The notes under the pieces: generated by a model
Databases searched by the model: none
Told to the model about the DNA's origin: nothing
The model's input: the letters and a program-made list of their open reading frames with translations, nothing else
Made by a program: the position numbers and the translations under genes
Shown: one piece after another, positions 1 to 8,828 of the stretch
Position numbering within the stretch: the first letter of the stretch is position 1
Layout of the letters: each line of letters starts with the position of its first letter
Assembly (NCBI RefSeq): GCF_029024925.1
Contig: NZ_CP118962.1
Span: forward strand, 2,748,501 to 2,812,500
DNA: 64,000 bases
Direction of reading: 5' to 3'
From: Enterococcus faecalis
Lineage (GTDB): Bacteria > Bacillota > Bacilli > Lactobacillales > Enterococcaceae

Positions 1-77
1 CTTCATATACTCCGTTTCTGATTTTTTCTTTATTTTCAACGACAACTTGTCGACATATTCTGGTGCGAAACATTGCT

Positions 78-106
78 ATTATACAGGGAAATGCACGAAG
101 AATCAA
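78..106 (-). promoter_or_regulatory. Sigma-A promoter of a leftward gene beyond the window edge
   Basis: On the minus strand TTGATT (101-106) and TATAAT (78-83) are separated by 17 bp. An ATG reading left at positions 6-4 follows a short GGAG. The gene itself would lie outside the window, so only its promoter and possibly two codons are present. Confidence 0.55.
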
Positions 107-128
107 AAAAGCATACTTAGAAACAAGA

Positions 129-173
129 AAACTGTCTGAATCTGCTCGCTAGAATGAGTGATTCAGACAGTTT
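129..173 (-). terminator. Intrinsic terminator of the ABC exporter operon
   Basis: A 13-bp stem (AAACTGTCTGAAT at 129-141 pairing with 161-173) lies just past the permease stop codon and runs into a short T-rich stretch on the minus strand. Confidence 0.75.
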
Positions 174-187
174 AATCTTTTTACGGC

Positions 188-958
188 TTAACTACGTAAG
201 CCACGCCCTGTTTCTACAAGGTACCAACAAATGCCATATAAAACGACAATAAATAAGATTAAAATGGTCATAGAAATACCAATTGGCACATCTTGAACCC
301 CTAGGAAACCGTAGCGGAACCCAGAAATCATGTAAACAATCGGATTAACTTTTGAGACAGCTTGCCAAAATGGCGGCAACATGGAAATGGCATAGAAAAC
401 CCCACCCAAATAGGTTAAAGGCTGTAACACAAAGGTCGGCACAATCGATACATCATCATAGGATTGCGCAAAAATACCATTTAACAAACCAGCTAAAGAA
501 AAAAGAATCGCTGTCATCAATAAAGTCATGATGACCATCAGCCAAGAAACAACGTGCAATGGCACAAAAAATAGAGAAATGATGGTGACTAACGCACCGA
601 CCAAAATACTACGACCAACGCCACCAATCACAAATCCCCAAATAATCACATGAGTTGGAACTGGCGCCACAAGAATTTCTTCGATATTTTTCTGGAATTT
701 TTGTGAGAAAAAGGAAGATGAAACATTGGCGTACGAGCTTGTAATGGCTGACATCATAATTAAACCTGGCACGATAAATTCCATATAAGAAAAACCGCCC
801 ATGTCGCCAATTCTCCCGCCAATCATTTTCCCAAAAATCACAAAATATAAGGACGTCGTAATTACTGGCGGTACCAGTGTTTGGACCCAAATCCGTAAAT
901 AACGGTTGGTTTCCTTCACAGCTAAACTTTTTAAAGCAGTAAAATACAGACTAAACAT
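188..958 (-). CDS. ABC-2 type transporter permease
   Basis: A 256-aa integral membrane protein with about six hydrophobic segments (roughly residues 25-45, 62-82, 107-131, 140-165, 178-195 and 229-249), typical in length and layout for the ABC-2 membrane domain of exporters such as the YadH group. It should form the channel half of a transporter whose ATPase is encoded just upstream. The start overlaps the end of the ATPase gene by 8 bp, indicating translational coupling. The substrate cannot be read from sequence; this family exports drugs, polysaccharides or lipids. No immunity or lantibiotic genes are nearby. Confidence 0.85.
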   Translation of the reverse strand: MFSLYFTALKSLAVKETNRYLRIWVQTLVPPVITTSLYFVIFGKMIGGRIGDMGGFSYMEFIVPGLIMMSAITSSYANVSSSFFSQKFQKNIEEILVAPVPTHVIIWGFVIGGVGRSILVGALVTIISLFFVPLHVVSWLMVIMTLLMTAILFSLAGLLNGIFAQSYDDVSIVPTFVLQPLTYLGGVFYAISMLPPFWQAVSKVNPIVYMISGFRYGFLGVQDVPIGISMTILILFIVVLYGICWYLVETGRGLRS

Positions 959-1886
959 GTTGATCCTCCCTTTGGTACGTATCCTCGGTAATCTTCAAGA
1001 AGAGCTCTTCCAAACGGTTGGACTTATTCCGCATTGACAAAACTTTGATTCCTTGTTGACTTAGCTGTTCAAACAAGTGATTGACACCTTGGTTTCGTTC
1101 CACTTCCACCGCTAACGTTAACTCGTCCTCAAATACGCTTTGATAGCCTTCAATAACAGGCGCCTGCGTATAAGGTGCTAAATCAAAAATAAACGTTTCA
1201 AATTGTAATTTTGCTAACAAGTGCTTCATGCTGGTGTTTTCAATCAATTCACCAGACTGAATAATCCCAATGTTGCGACACAACATCTCAGCTTCTTCTA
1301 AGTAATGGGTCGTCAAAATAATCGTGGTTCCCTGCGCATTTAACTCTTGTAAAAAGGCCCACATTTCACGGCGCAATTCAATATCGACACCTGCAGTTGG
1401 TTCATCTAAAATCAATAACTTCGGCTCATGCATCAGCGCGCGAGCAATCATCAAGCGACGTTTCATTCCGCCAGAAAGCATTCGCGCCCGTTCGTTCCGT
1501 TTTTCCCATAAATTGGATTGTTTTAAATACTTTTCACTCCGTTTCATGGCTTCTTTACGAGACACCCCATAATAGCCCGCTTGATTGACCACAATCTGCT
1601 GGACCGTTTCAAACGGATTGAAGTTAAACTCCTGCGGCACTAACCCAATCTGTTGCTTCGCCCGCACCATCTCCGTATCTAAATCATACCCAAAAATTTT
1701 GACTTTCCCCGAAGTCTTATTAACTAACGAGGTCACAATCCCAATCGTCGTTGATTTTCCTGCGCCATTCGGTCCCAAAAGAGCATAAAAATCGCCTTCT
1801 TCGACTGTTAAATCAATCCCCCGCAACGCTTCAACACCTGAAGCGTACACTTTGCGTAAATCTTGTATCACAAGAGCATCAGTCAT
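951..1886 (-). CDS. ABC transporter ATP-binding protein
   Basis: A 311-aa cytoplasmic ATPase of the DrrA/YadG type. Walker A GPNGAGKST is at residues 38-46, the signature LSGGM at 137-141, and Walker B LLILDE at 157-162, followed by a D-loop and the H-loop region TTHYLEEAE. The C-terminal ~90 residues form the extra domain usual in ABC-2 exporter ATPases. It is the first gene of a two-gene leftward operon with the permease at 188-958. An extended -10 lies about 40 bp upstream with an imperfect palindrome beside it. Nucleotide binding is certain; the transported compound is unknown. Confidence 0.92.
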   Translation of the reverse strand: MTDALVIQDLRKVYASGVEALRGIDLTVEEGDFYALLGPNGAGKSTTIGIVTSLVNKTSGKVKIFGYDLDTEMVRAKQQIGLVPQEFNFNPFETVQQIVVNQAGYYGVSRKEAMKRSEKYLKQSNLWEKRNERARMLSGGMKRRLMIARALMHEPKLLILDEPTAGVDIELRREMWAFLQELNAQGTTIILTTHYLEEAEMLCRNIGIIQSGELIENTSMKHLLAKLQFETFIFDLAPYTQAPVIEGYQSVFEDELTLAVEVERNQGVNHLFEQLSQQGIKVLSMRNKSNRLEELFLKITEDTYQREDQHV

Positions 1887-1908
1887 TCGTAACTCTCCTT
1901 AATGTATA

Positions 1909-1930
1909 AATATTCATGAGTATTATTGTA
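1909..1930 (-). promoter_or_regulatory. Extended -10 and adjacent imperfect palindrome of the ABC operon
   Basis: The minus strand shows TGTTACAAT (TGn plus TACAAT; hexamer at 1925-1930). Immediately downstream, 1909-1924 is an imperfect palindrome (7 of 8 positions paired, AATACTCA/TGAATATT). That position suits a repressor operator, but none is identified. Confidence 0.45.
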
Positions 1931-2032
1931 ACACTTCTCGATAAAAACGGGGGTTATTTTGATTAAATTTCACAGTTTTGCTTAGCTATTTTTCAGCAAC
2001 AAACTAGCCAACGATTAACGTGTTTATTTTGA

Positions 2033-2058
2033 CTTGAAACTGTTTAAACAGTTTCAAG
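2033..2058. promoter_or_regulatory. Perfect 26-bp palindrome, candidate activator site for the PTS operon
   Basis: The arm CTTGAAACTGTTT (2033-2045) is followed directly by its exact reverse complement (2046-2058). It ends 45 bp upstream of the sigma-54 -24 element, where enhancer-binding activators of the LevR/ManR class bind. Assignment to the downstream regulator is inference. Confidence 0.7.
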
Positions 2059-2103
2059 AGCGTTAAAACCTTTTCAAATCAAGGATTTAGAGTTCTTTTT
2101 TTT

Positions 2104-2119
2104 TGGCACAGAACTTGCT
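2104..2119 (+). promoter_or_regulatory. Sigma-54 (-24/-12) promoter of the mannose-family PTS operon
   Basis: TGGCAC (2104-2109), five bases, then TTGCT (2115-2119) matches the RpoN consensus TGGCAC-N5-TTGCW at every position. It lies 25 bp before the first PTS start codon, and a sigma-54 activator gene follows the operon. Confidence 0.9.
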
Positions 2120-2143
2120 TTATATAAAAGTGAGGTGAAAAGA

Positions 2144-2563
2144 ATGAAAAGAAAATTTTTAATTGCTAGTCACGGAAACTTAGCGAAAGGCTTCCAAAGT
2201 TCCTTGGATATTCTCGCAGACAAAGGAAAAGAGCTGGCGGTCATCAATGCCTATGTGACTCCTGAGGACTACACGCCAATTATTCAAACGTTTCTTCAGT
2301 CCCTTGGCGCAGAAGAACAAGCTATTATTTTAACAGATTTATATGGTGGTAGTGTCAATCAAAAAATTGTTCAAGAAGTCATGACGACAAAACTAGACAA
2401 TGTTTTTATCATTTCCAATGCCAACTTAGCCATTGCCTTGTCGCTGATTTTCTTAAAAGAAGGCGAAAAGCTAACCAAAGAAGATATTCAAGCAGCAATT
2501 GCTGAAGCACAAATTCAATTCGTTGAATTAAACCCATCAAATGAAGAAGAAAACTTTTTTTAG
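2144..2563 (+). CDS. PTS mannose/fructose/sorbose-family EIIA component
   Basis: A soluble phosphocarrier of 139 aa from the ATG at 2144. A GTG at 2135 is in frame, but AGGTG at 2133-2137 is better placed as the ribosome binding site for 2144. The N-terminal IASHGNLA carries the His that receives phosphate from HPr in the EIIA-Man fold, and the ILTDLYGGSVN segment is typical of the domain. It is the first gene of a four-gene EIIA-EIIB-EIIC-EIID operon, with EIIB 12 bp downstream. Transcription is probably RpoN-dependent. The sugar is not determined by sequence. Confidence 0.92.
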   Translation: MKRKFLIASHGNLAKGFQSSLDILADKGKELAVINAYVTPEDYTPIIQTFLQSLGAEEQAIILTDLYGGSVNQKIVQEVMTTKLDNVFIISNANLAIALSLIFLKEGEKLTKEDIQAAIAEAQIQFVELNPSNEEENFF

Positions 2564-2575
2564 GAGGAAATTAAA

Positions 2576-3067
2576 ATGATTACACAAGTACGAGTAGACG
2601 ACAGATTAATTCACGGCCAAGTAGCCGTAGTTTGGACCAAAGAATTGAATGCCCCCTTATTAGTTGTAGCGAATGATGAAGCAGCCAAAAACGAAGTAAT
2701 GCAAATGACGTTAAAAATGGCTGTCCCTAATGGCATGAAACTATTAATTCGCTCAGTCGATGATGCGATTGATGTCTTTAATGATCCTCGTGGCAAAGAC
2801 AAACGAATTTTTGTAATTGTGAACAGTGTAGCGGATGCTACTAAAATTGCGAAAAACGTGACAGATATTGAAAGTGTGAATGTTGCCAACGCTGGCCGCT
2901 TTGATAAATCAGATCCAGCCACCAAAACAATGGTTTTCCCGAGTGTCCAATTAAACCCTGAAGAGTTAGAAGCTGCCAAAGAATTAGCCAGTTTGACTCA
3001 CGTGGAAAGCTATAACCAAGTACTGCCAACCAACTCAAAATTAAGTCTAAAACAAGCCGTCAATTAA
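2576..3067 (+). CDS. PTS mannose/fructose/sorbose-family EIIB component
   Basis: A cytoplasmic phosphotransfer protein of 163 aa. The N-terminal RVDDRLIHGQV motif contains the conserved phosphorylated His (residue 13) of the EIIB-Man/Sor family, and the length is normal. A strong AGGAGG ribosome site lies 8 bp before the ATG. It takes phosphate from the EIIA encoded just upstream and passes it to the sugar entering through the EIIC/EIID pair encoded next. Confidence 0.93.
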   Translation: MITQVRVDDRLIHGQVAVVWTKELNAPLLVVANDEAAKNEVMQMTLKMAVPNGMKLLIRSVDDAIDVFNDPRGKDKRIFVIVNSVADATKIAKNVTDIESVNVANAGRFDKSDPATKTMVFPSVQLNPEELEAAKELASLTHVESYNQVLPTNSKLSLKQAVN

Positions 3068-3091
3068 AAGGAAGAAAGGAAGAAATGAACA

Positions 3092-3907
3092 ATGCTTATG
3101 CATGCAACAATGGCAGCCTTAGCTGTATTTATCTGTTTTGCTGGGAATTATTTAACTGGTCAAAGTATGATGGAACGTCCCTTAGTCGTTGGATTAGTCA
3201 CAGGAATTTTAATGGGCGACATGAAAACAGGGGTCTTAATGGGGGCCTCTTTAGAAGCAATTTTCTTAGGAAATGTTAATATCGGTGGTGTTATCGCAGC
3301 GGAACCTGTAACTGCGACTACTTTAGCCACAACGTTTGCAATTATTTCAAATGTCGAACAAAAAGCCGCCATGACGTTAGCCGTACCAATTGGGATGTTA
3401 GCCGCTTTCGTGGTGATGTTTTTAAAAAATGTCTTTATGAATATCTTTGCTCCTTCTCTTGACAAAGCAGCACGTGAAGGCAACCAAAAAATGGTTGTGA
3501 CACTGCATTACGGAACGTGGATTATTTATTATTTAATCATCGCTTCGATTTCATTTATCGGAATTTTAGCAGGAAGCGGGCCAGTAAATCTGTTTGTTGA
3601 AAGCATTCCACAAAATTTGATGAACGGCTTAAGCGCAGCTGGCGGGCTTTTACCTGCCGTTGGGTTTGCTATGTTAATGAAACTGTTATGGGATAATAAA
3701 TTAGCCGTCTTTTACATTTTAGGCTTTGTTTTAACCGCGTACCTACAATTACCAGCCGTTGCGGTAGCGGTCATCGGGACAGTAATTTGTGTCGTGAGTG
3801 CCCAACGGGATGTAGAATTTCGCGACATTCTAAAAAGAAAACCTGCGGCGTCTTCTGCGGTTGAAGGCAGCGCGAAAGAAATCGAAGAGGAGGACTTTTT
3901 CGCATGA
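3092..3907 (+). CDS. PTS mannose/fructose/sorbose-family EIIC component
   Basis: A multi-spanning membrane subunit of 271 aa. The stretch GLVTGILMGDMKTGVLMGASLEA is the characteristic PTS EIIC Man/Sor signature region, and it is followed by repeated hydrophobic helices. The C-terminus is charged and ends in acidic residues. The start at 3092 is preceded by AAGGAAG; another in-frame ATG is at 3098. Its stop overlaps the EIID start by 4 bp (ATGA), showing coupled translation. With EIID it forms the sugar channel. Confidence 0.93.
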   Translation: MLMHATMAALAVFICFAGNYLTGQSMMERPLVVGLVTGILMGDMKTGVLMGASLEAIFLGNVNIGGVIAAEPVTATTLATTFAIISNVEQKAAMTLAVPIGMLAAFVVMFLKNVFMNIFAPSLDKAAREGNQKMVVTLHYGTWIIYYLIIASISFIGILAGSGPVNLFVESIPQNLMNGLSAAGGLLPAVGFAMLMKLLWDNKLAVFYILGFVLTAYLQLPAVAVAVIGTVICVVSAQRDVEFRDILKRKPAASSAVEGSAKEIEEEDFFA

Positions 3908-4731
3908 AGTTAAAAGAGAATTTATCTAAAGAAGAGAAAAAAATGATGCGCTCTGTTTTCTGGCGTTCTTGGACGATGAATGCTAGCCGGACAGGAGCTA
4001 CACAATACCACGCAGTGGGTGTCATGTACACTTTACTCCCAGTTATCAATCGTTTTTATAAAACCAAGGAAGAACGGGCCGAGGCATTGGTGCGTCACAC
4101 CACTTGGTTCAATGCAACCATGCATATCAATAACTTCATCATGGGGCTCGTTGCTTCGATGGAAAAACAAAACAGTGAAGACGAAAACTTTGATGCTAGC
4201 TCTATTACAGCGGTTAAAGCCTCACTAATGGGGCCACTTTCAGGCATCGGTGATTCCTTCTTCTGGGGCATCTTACGTGTTATTGCTGCAGGTATTGGGA
4301 TTTCATTAGCCAGCACTGGTTCGCCATTAGGGGCGATTGTCTTCTTACTTTTATACAACGTTCCTGCGTTCCTGATTCACTATTATGCGTTGTATAGCGG
4401 CTACTCAATCGGTGAAAGTTTTATCCAAAAAATGTACGAATCAGGCGGAATGAAGATACTCACAAAAGTATCGAGTATGCTAGGCTTAATGATGATGGGC
4501 AGTATGACTGCTTCGAATGTAAAATTCAAAACGATTCTTGAAGTTTCCGTTAAAGGAAGCGAAGACGTAGTTAAAATCCAAGACTATTTGGATCAACTAT
4601 TCGTCGGTATCGTACCATTAGCCGTGACATTACTTGCTTTCTGGCTATTACGCAAAAAAGTCAATGTTAACGTAGTGATGTTTGGCATCATGTTCTTAGG
4701 CATCTTGCTAGGATTACTAGGCATCTGTTAA
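3904..4731 (+). CDS. PTS mannose/fructose/sorbose-family EIID component
   Basis: A 275-aa membrane subunit, normal length for EIID. A charged amphipathic N-terminus is followed by SWTMNASRTGATQYHAVG-like family residues, the segment GPLSGIGDSFFWG typical of EIID, and hydrophobic helices in the C-terminal half. It partners the EIIC encoded immediately upstream. A hairpin terminator about 40 bp downstream separates it from the regulator, so the regulator probably has its own promoter or is reached by read-through. Confidence 0.92.
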   Translation: MKLKENLSKEEKKMMRSVFWRSWTMNASRTGATQYHAVGVMYTLLPVINRFYKTKEERAEALVRHTTWFNATMHINNFIMGLVASMEKQNSEDENFDASSITAVKASLMGPLSGIGDSFFWGILRVIAAGIGISLASTGSPLGAIVFLLLYNVPAFLIHYYALYSGYSIGESFIQKMYESGGMKILTKVSSMLGLMMMGSMTASNVKFKTILEVSVKGSEDVVKIQDYLDQLFVGIVPLAVTLLAFWLLRKKVNVNVVMFGIMFLGILLGLLGIC

Positions 4732-4763
4732 AATTGAAACAATAAACATTTAATTATTAAACA

Positions 4764-4868
4764 CTTAGAGCCTGAGACAAAAATCCAAAGTGATTTTTAT
4801 CTCAGGCTTAAAAGCTGATAAACGGCGGGAACAGAAGCAACCCCTTTCCCGACCTCTCTTTTGGAAGG
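4764..4868 (+). repeat. Short copy of the modular intergenic hairpin repeat (copy 1)
   Basis: It opens with a terminator hairpin (CCTGAGACAAAAATC... pairing with ...TTTTATCTCAGG, about 4772-4808). It then has the family core GATAAACGGCGGGAACAGAA and the closing CCCGACCTC. The same modules recur near 23.1, 39.7, 52.6 and 58.1 kb. It sits between EIID and the activator gene and probably terminates the PTS transcript. Confidence 0.75.
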
Positions 4869-4878
4869 ACGATGAATC

Positions 4879-7398
4879 ATGCGCTTGGAGACCTACCAAC
4901 ACTTAGTTGATATTTTAGAAACCAGCAACACCCCGATGAGCACACAAGAAATTGCCACAAAAATTCAATTAAGCCGCTCGGTAACCAGCTTATACTTAAA
5001 TAAATTATTGGAAAAAGGTGAAGTCCAACAAACGGGAAAAAAACCCGTTTATTGGCAATTAACCCGTGCAACAACCCCCACGACCGATGTGTTTCGACAA
5101 TACATCGGTAGCCAAGGCAGCGCCAAAAAAGCCATCGAACAATGCAAAGCCGCTATGTTGTATCCCCCATTGGGTATGCCTTTATTAATCCATGGAGCCA
5201 GTGGCGTCGGCAAAAGCTTTTTTGCAAAACTGATTTATGAGTATCTAAAAAACGAACAAATCATTGGCCTGGAAAAATTCTACACCTTTAACTGTGCCGA
5301 TTATGCCAACAATCCCGAATTGCTATCATCCATTCTCTTCGGCCATACCAAAGGCGCATTCACTGGGGCTGAATCAGAAAAACAAGGACTCTTGGCCCAA
5401 GCTAATAATTCCGTACTCTTTTTAGATGAAGTACATCGATTATCCAACGAAAACCAAGAAAAACTCTTTCAGTTTATGGATACAGGGACCTTCCGCCCTA
5501 TTGGTGAAGAAGGAAAAATGGTGCATTCCAAGGTCCGGCTACTATTTGCGACCACCGAAAACCCGAAAAAAGTCTTATTACCAACCTTTTATCGCCGAAT
5601 TTCCGTAATCGTCTCACTTCCGAACTTCAAAGAGCGCCCCATTCGAGAACGGATTGCGATTTTGAAAAACTTATTCCACCGAGAAGCGAAACGAATGACC
5701 AAAGACATCAACGTGGACGAAGAAATCTTTACGGCATTATTAGAAAATGACGAACCTGGCAACGTGGGAAGTTTATCCAACAAAGTGCAGCTCCTTTGCG
5801 CGTCGCAATTACGAAAAACTTTGCCCAATCAACCCGTCGTCATTGGCGATGCGACTCAACCAATGATTACGATTCCTTTAGACAAAGAAGTGTTAGAAGA
5901 AGACACACTTTCTTCCGATATTTTCGCAACATTTGAAGCTTTATTTACAAAAGAAAAAACACTGGCCCACTTAAAAACTGAACTGACACAATTCATTAAA
6001 TATTGTTTAGACGATGAAATAACCTTAGAAAATGATTATTTTTTACAAAACCTAGTCACGGAAGTCCAAACCAAAAACAAACTAATTATTAACCAACCTG
6101 AACAAACTGAAAAACCGATGAAAGATGTTGCCAAATTGCTGAAAATTTTACCGCCAACATTTAACGAAACAATGCTCCTTCCAGTCCAAGCACAGTTAAA
6201 AGAACACTATCCGCGAACGGTTTCCCTCGTGAAAAACTTAGTCAGTCCGCTGCCAGAAGAATACCGTTTCTTGACAGAGGTACTCTTATCTGTATTACTT
6301 AGCGGAGAAATTTCTGAAACGATTCCTTACCAAGCGCTCCTCGTGGCGCATGGTGAATCGACTGCCACAAGTATTCAAGCCGTTGCCAACAAATTATGTG
6401 GTATCTATATTTTCGATGCGATTAACATGCCCTTAACCTCCTCCGTCCGAGATATCGTCGCCGAAGTTAAAGACTGGCTTTCTCAGCGGGACACATCACA
6501 AGGCGTCATTATGCTCGTCGATATGGGTTCCCTGACACAACTTTATAAAAGTTTGAAACCGCAAATTCTTGGAGAACTTTTGGTGATCAACAACCTGACC
6601 ACTGCCTATGCGTTGGAAATTGGTCATCAATTAATGAACGAACAACTTTTCTATGGTATTGCTAAAACCGCTGAAAAAAAATTTAAAACCGATGTACAGT
6701 ACTTTGAAGGCTTTTCAGTGGAAAAAAATATCATTGTCTCTAGTATTTCAGGTCTGGATATTGCCAAGCAAATCAAACAAATCTGTCAAAAATACCTGTA
6801 TACTGATATTAAAGTCATTACTCTAAAATACAAAGATTTGGTAAACACGTTAGACATTGCCAACGCCGAAGAAAATTATTTAAAAGAAACCTCGCTCATT
6901 TTGACGACGTCCTACTTAGACAATCATACGAATGTTGCTAGCGTGAATCTCTTAGACATGTTAGACGAAGATGCAGGAACCCAGTTGATGGAACCTTTCC
7001 AAAACTTGATGCATCCCAATAACATTGATAGCATGATTAACGAATTTGTTCACTTCTTCTCGAAAGAAGGCTTGTCAGAAAAACTAGAATTTCTAAATCC
7101 TGACGTCATTATTAAACAAGTCGAAAACGTTACAAAAAACATTGAAAAACGCTTCGACCTCACACACAGCGGCAAAATGAAATTTAACTTAATGATGCAC
7201 AACGCGCTCATGGTAGAGCGGACAATGCTCGGCGTTGAAGACTATGAAATCCCTGCTAACCTAGAGGAACTAACCATTAACCAAAAACCATTTTTCCAAA
7301 ATGCTAAAAACATTTTCTATACTCTAGAACAGTTTTATCGAATAGAGATTTCCAACTGGGAACTCTATGTGATTTATGAAATTTTGTCTTCTCGGTGA
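4879..7398 (+). CDS. LevR/ManR-type sigma-54 transcriptional activator with PTS regulatory domains
   Basis: An 839-aa regulator that opens sigma-54 promoters. An N-terminal winged HTH occupies about residues 1-65. The AAA+ domain has Walker A GASGVGKS at 106-113 and the sigma-54-contacting loop GAFTGA at 159-164, then FLDEVHRL. A PRD-like region around 350-460 precedes an EIIA-Man-like domain with LVAHGEST (candidate phospho-His at 491), and a second PRD lies at the C-terminus. This is the LevR/ManR architecture, in which PTS phosphorylation tunes activity. Its most likely target is the perfect -24/-12 promoter upstream of the adjacent PTS operon. Confidence 0.92.
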   Translation: MRLETYQHLVDILETSNTPMSTQEIATKIQLSRSVTSLYLNKLLEKGEVQQTGKKPVYWQLTRATTPTTDVFRQYIGSQGSAKKAIEQCKAAMLYPPLGMPLLIHGASGVGKSFFAKLIYEYLKNEQIIGLEKFYTFNCADYANNPELLSSILFGHTKGAFTGAESEKQGLLAQANNSVLFLDEVHRLSNENQEKLFQFMDTGTFRPIGEEGKMVHSKVRLLFATTENPKKVLLPTFYRRISVIVSLPNFKERPIRERIAILKNLFHREAKRMTKDINVDEEIFTALLENDEPGNVGSLSNKVQLLCASQLRKTLPNQPVVIGDATQPMITIPLDKEVLEEDTLSSDIFATFEALFTKEKTLAHLKTELTQFIKYCLDDEITLENDYFLQNLVTEVQTKNKLIINQPEQTEKPMKDVAKLLKILPPTFNETMLLPVQAQLKEHYPRTVSLVKNLVSPLPEEYRFLTEVLLSVLLSGEISETIPYQALLVAHGESTATSIQAVANKLCGIYIFDAINMPLTSSVRDIVAEVKDWLSQRDTSQGVIMLVDMGSLTQLYKSLKPQILGELLVINNLTTAYALEIGHQLMNEQLFYGIAKTAEKKFKTDVQYFEGFSVEKNIIVSSISGLDIAKQIKQICQKYLYTDIKVITLKYKDLVNTLDIANAEENYLKETSLILTTSYLDNHTNVASVNLLDMLDEDAGTQLMEPFQNLMHPNNIDSMINEFVHFFSKEGLSEKLEFLNPDVIIKQVENVTKNIEKRFDLTHSGKMKFNLMMHNALMVERTMLGVEDYEIPANLEELTINQKPFFQNAKNIFYTLEQFYRIEISNWELYVIYEILSSR

Positions 7399-7450
7399 GA
7401 GTTATAGGAAGAGTCTCTTTTGTTCAGATGATTACCTTAAAATATAGCTA

Positions 7451-7488
7451 GTGGGCCATAAGTCATTTCGACTTATGGCCCACTTTTT
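7451..7488 (+). terminator. Intrinsic terminator after the LevR-type activator
   Basis: A 13-bp perfect stem (GTGGGCCATAAGT at 7451-7463 with 7471-7483) with a 7-nt loop is followed by TTTTT. Confidence 0.9.
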
Positions 7489-7498
7489 CAATACATAC

Positions 7499-7531
7499 AA
7501 AAAAGACACTTTCTCACAACGAGAAAGTGTC
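7499..7531 (-). terminator. Intrinsic terminator of the GT51-like membrane protein gene
   Basis: An 11-bp stem (GACACTTTCTC at 7505-7515 with 7521-7531) is followed on the minus strand by a run of six T residues. It lies downstream of the leftward gene ending at 7590. Confidence 0.85.
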
Positions 7532-7589
7532 TTGAAATCGTATAATCACATATCTAAAAAGTAACAGTAAATCTTAAACTAATTATTCA

Positions 7590-8759
7590 TTAATAAAAAT
7601 TAAATTTTCTTGAAGCATTTTCTTCAATTTGTTCAATATAATAATTAACCTCATCTGAATCTTTAAAAATAGTATACATTTTTTCATACACCTCTACAGA
7701 CACTCTTGACTGCTTTGACATTTCTTCAATTAACTCTTTTAAATTACTAGGTGTTTTCAAAATGATGGTGAAATACTGTATTAAAAATATATACTTTAAA
7801 TTCCACATTAGTTCTTTTCGAGCTATTCTTTTTTTCTTTTTTCCATATACTCTTGATTTTCTATTACAAATTGCTTTACAGAATAGTGGAGTGTATACCC
7901 AATCATTGAATAATTTTCTTCTGATAGTATATCTATAAGAATAAGGTGCCATTGAAAACTGTCTTATCAATTGTTGCTCAATTGTTGAATAACCTCTAAA
8001 ATATTTTCTTTTTTTCGATTCAATATCAAGAGTGATCTTATCCTTAAATATTGAGGGCTTTTCCCATTTCATTTTTAAGTCAACAAAACTAATGGTATTA
8101 CTCTTACTTTCAAAAAAATTTTTATCTTCACAATATAGCACAAAGGACAAAAGTTTTTTTTGATTATTTTTGAGAATGTTTAAATTGCTATTATCAGGTT
8201 TTGGATGTTCCATATTCAAGGTGACTTCTCTATTCTTATTTAATTCTTTTAATACCACACTAAAACTTTTCAAATCGAAATAATCTTTAATTACCGAAAA
8301 ATATTGTATAAAGCATGCTATCAACGAAAAAACACTAAGTATTACTTTAGTCATAAATGAATTGAAATTAAAAGCTCTTACTATTGGTATTAAGATAAAA
8401 AGAACTATTGTTTCAATTAATATTACATAATTTTGAACTAGTAAAAACCATGCACTTGAATTGTATATAAAAAATTGAAGTAAATTCAATTCTTTTTCTA
8501 AATCTTGATCCATATTTGCACTATATATCAATCCACCAAATAAAAAAAGGCTGACATTCAAAAGAAACATAAAAAACGTTACATTTTCTCCTGCACTAAG
8601 AACTAACATAAATATAATTGTATAGCTTAATAAAATTATTCTCAATTTTTTCTTTCTTACGTCTTCATCGCTAAACCCTAGCAAATTTAGCAATAGCGCA
8701 CTAAGAACTGTAAATATCGTAATGAATTGCTCAGGATCTTTCCTTATATAATCAAACAT
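7590..8759 (-). CDS. Membrane protein with divergent GT51 (transglycosylase)-like region
   Basis: A 389-aa protein from the ATG at 8759, chosen because AAAGGAG sits just before it; the open frame extends to 8828 without a ribosome site. Four to five hydrophobic segments fill the N-terminal 165 residues. The cytoplasm- or surface-facing part then shows two stretches resembling GT51 peptidoglycan glycosyltransferases: CEDKNFF (residues 210-216; compare EDxxFxxHxG) and GYSTIEQQL (256-264; compare GxSTxTQQL), followed by RRKL (280-283; compare RKxxE). The His of motif 1 and the Glu of motif 3 are absent, and no transpeptidase domain follows. Its AT-richness and isolation suggest transfer. Catalytic activity is doubtful. 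Confidence 0.6.
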   Translation of the reverse strand: MFDYIRKDPEQFITIFTVLSALLLNLLGFSDEDVRKKKLRIILLSYTIIFMLVLSAGENVTFFMFLLNVSLFLFGGLIYSANMDQDLEKELNLLQFFIYNSSAWFLLVQNYVILIETIVLFILIPIVRAFNFNSFMTKVILSVFSLIACFIQYFSVIKDYFDLKSFSVVLKELNKNREVTLNMEHPKPDNSNLNILKNNQKKLLSFVLYCEDKNFFESKSNTISFVDLKMKWEKPSIFKDKITLDIESKKRKYFRGYSTIEQQLIRQFSMAPYSYRYTIRRKLFNDWVYTPLFCKAICNRKSRVYGKKKKRIARKELMWNLKYIFLIQYFTIILKTPSNLKELIEEMSKQSRVSVEVYEKMYTIFKDSDEVNYYIEQIEENASRKFNFY

Positions 8760-8828
8760 TTTTTCAACTCCTTTTAAAGATAAAGCGTCATATCTGTTGT
8801 GTCCGTAATATCTAAGTATCTTTTGCAC

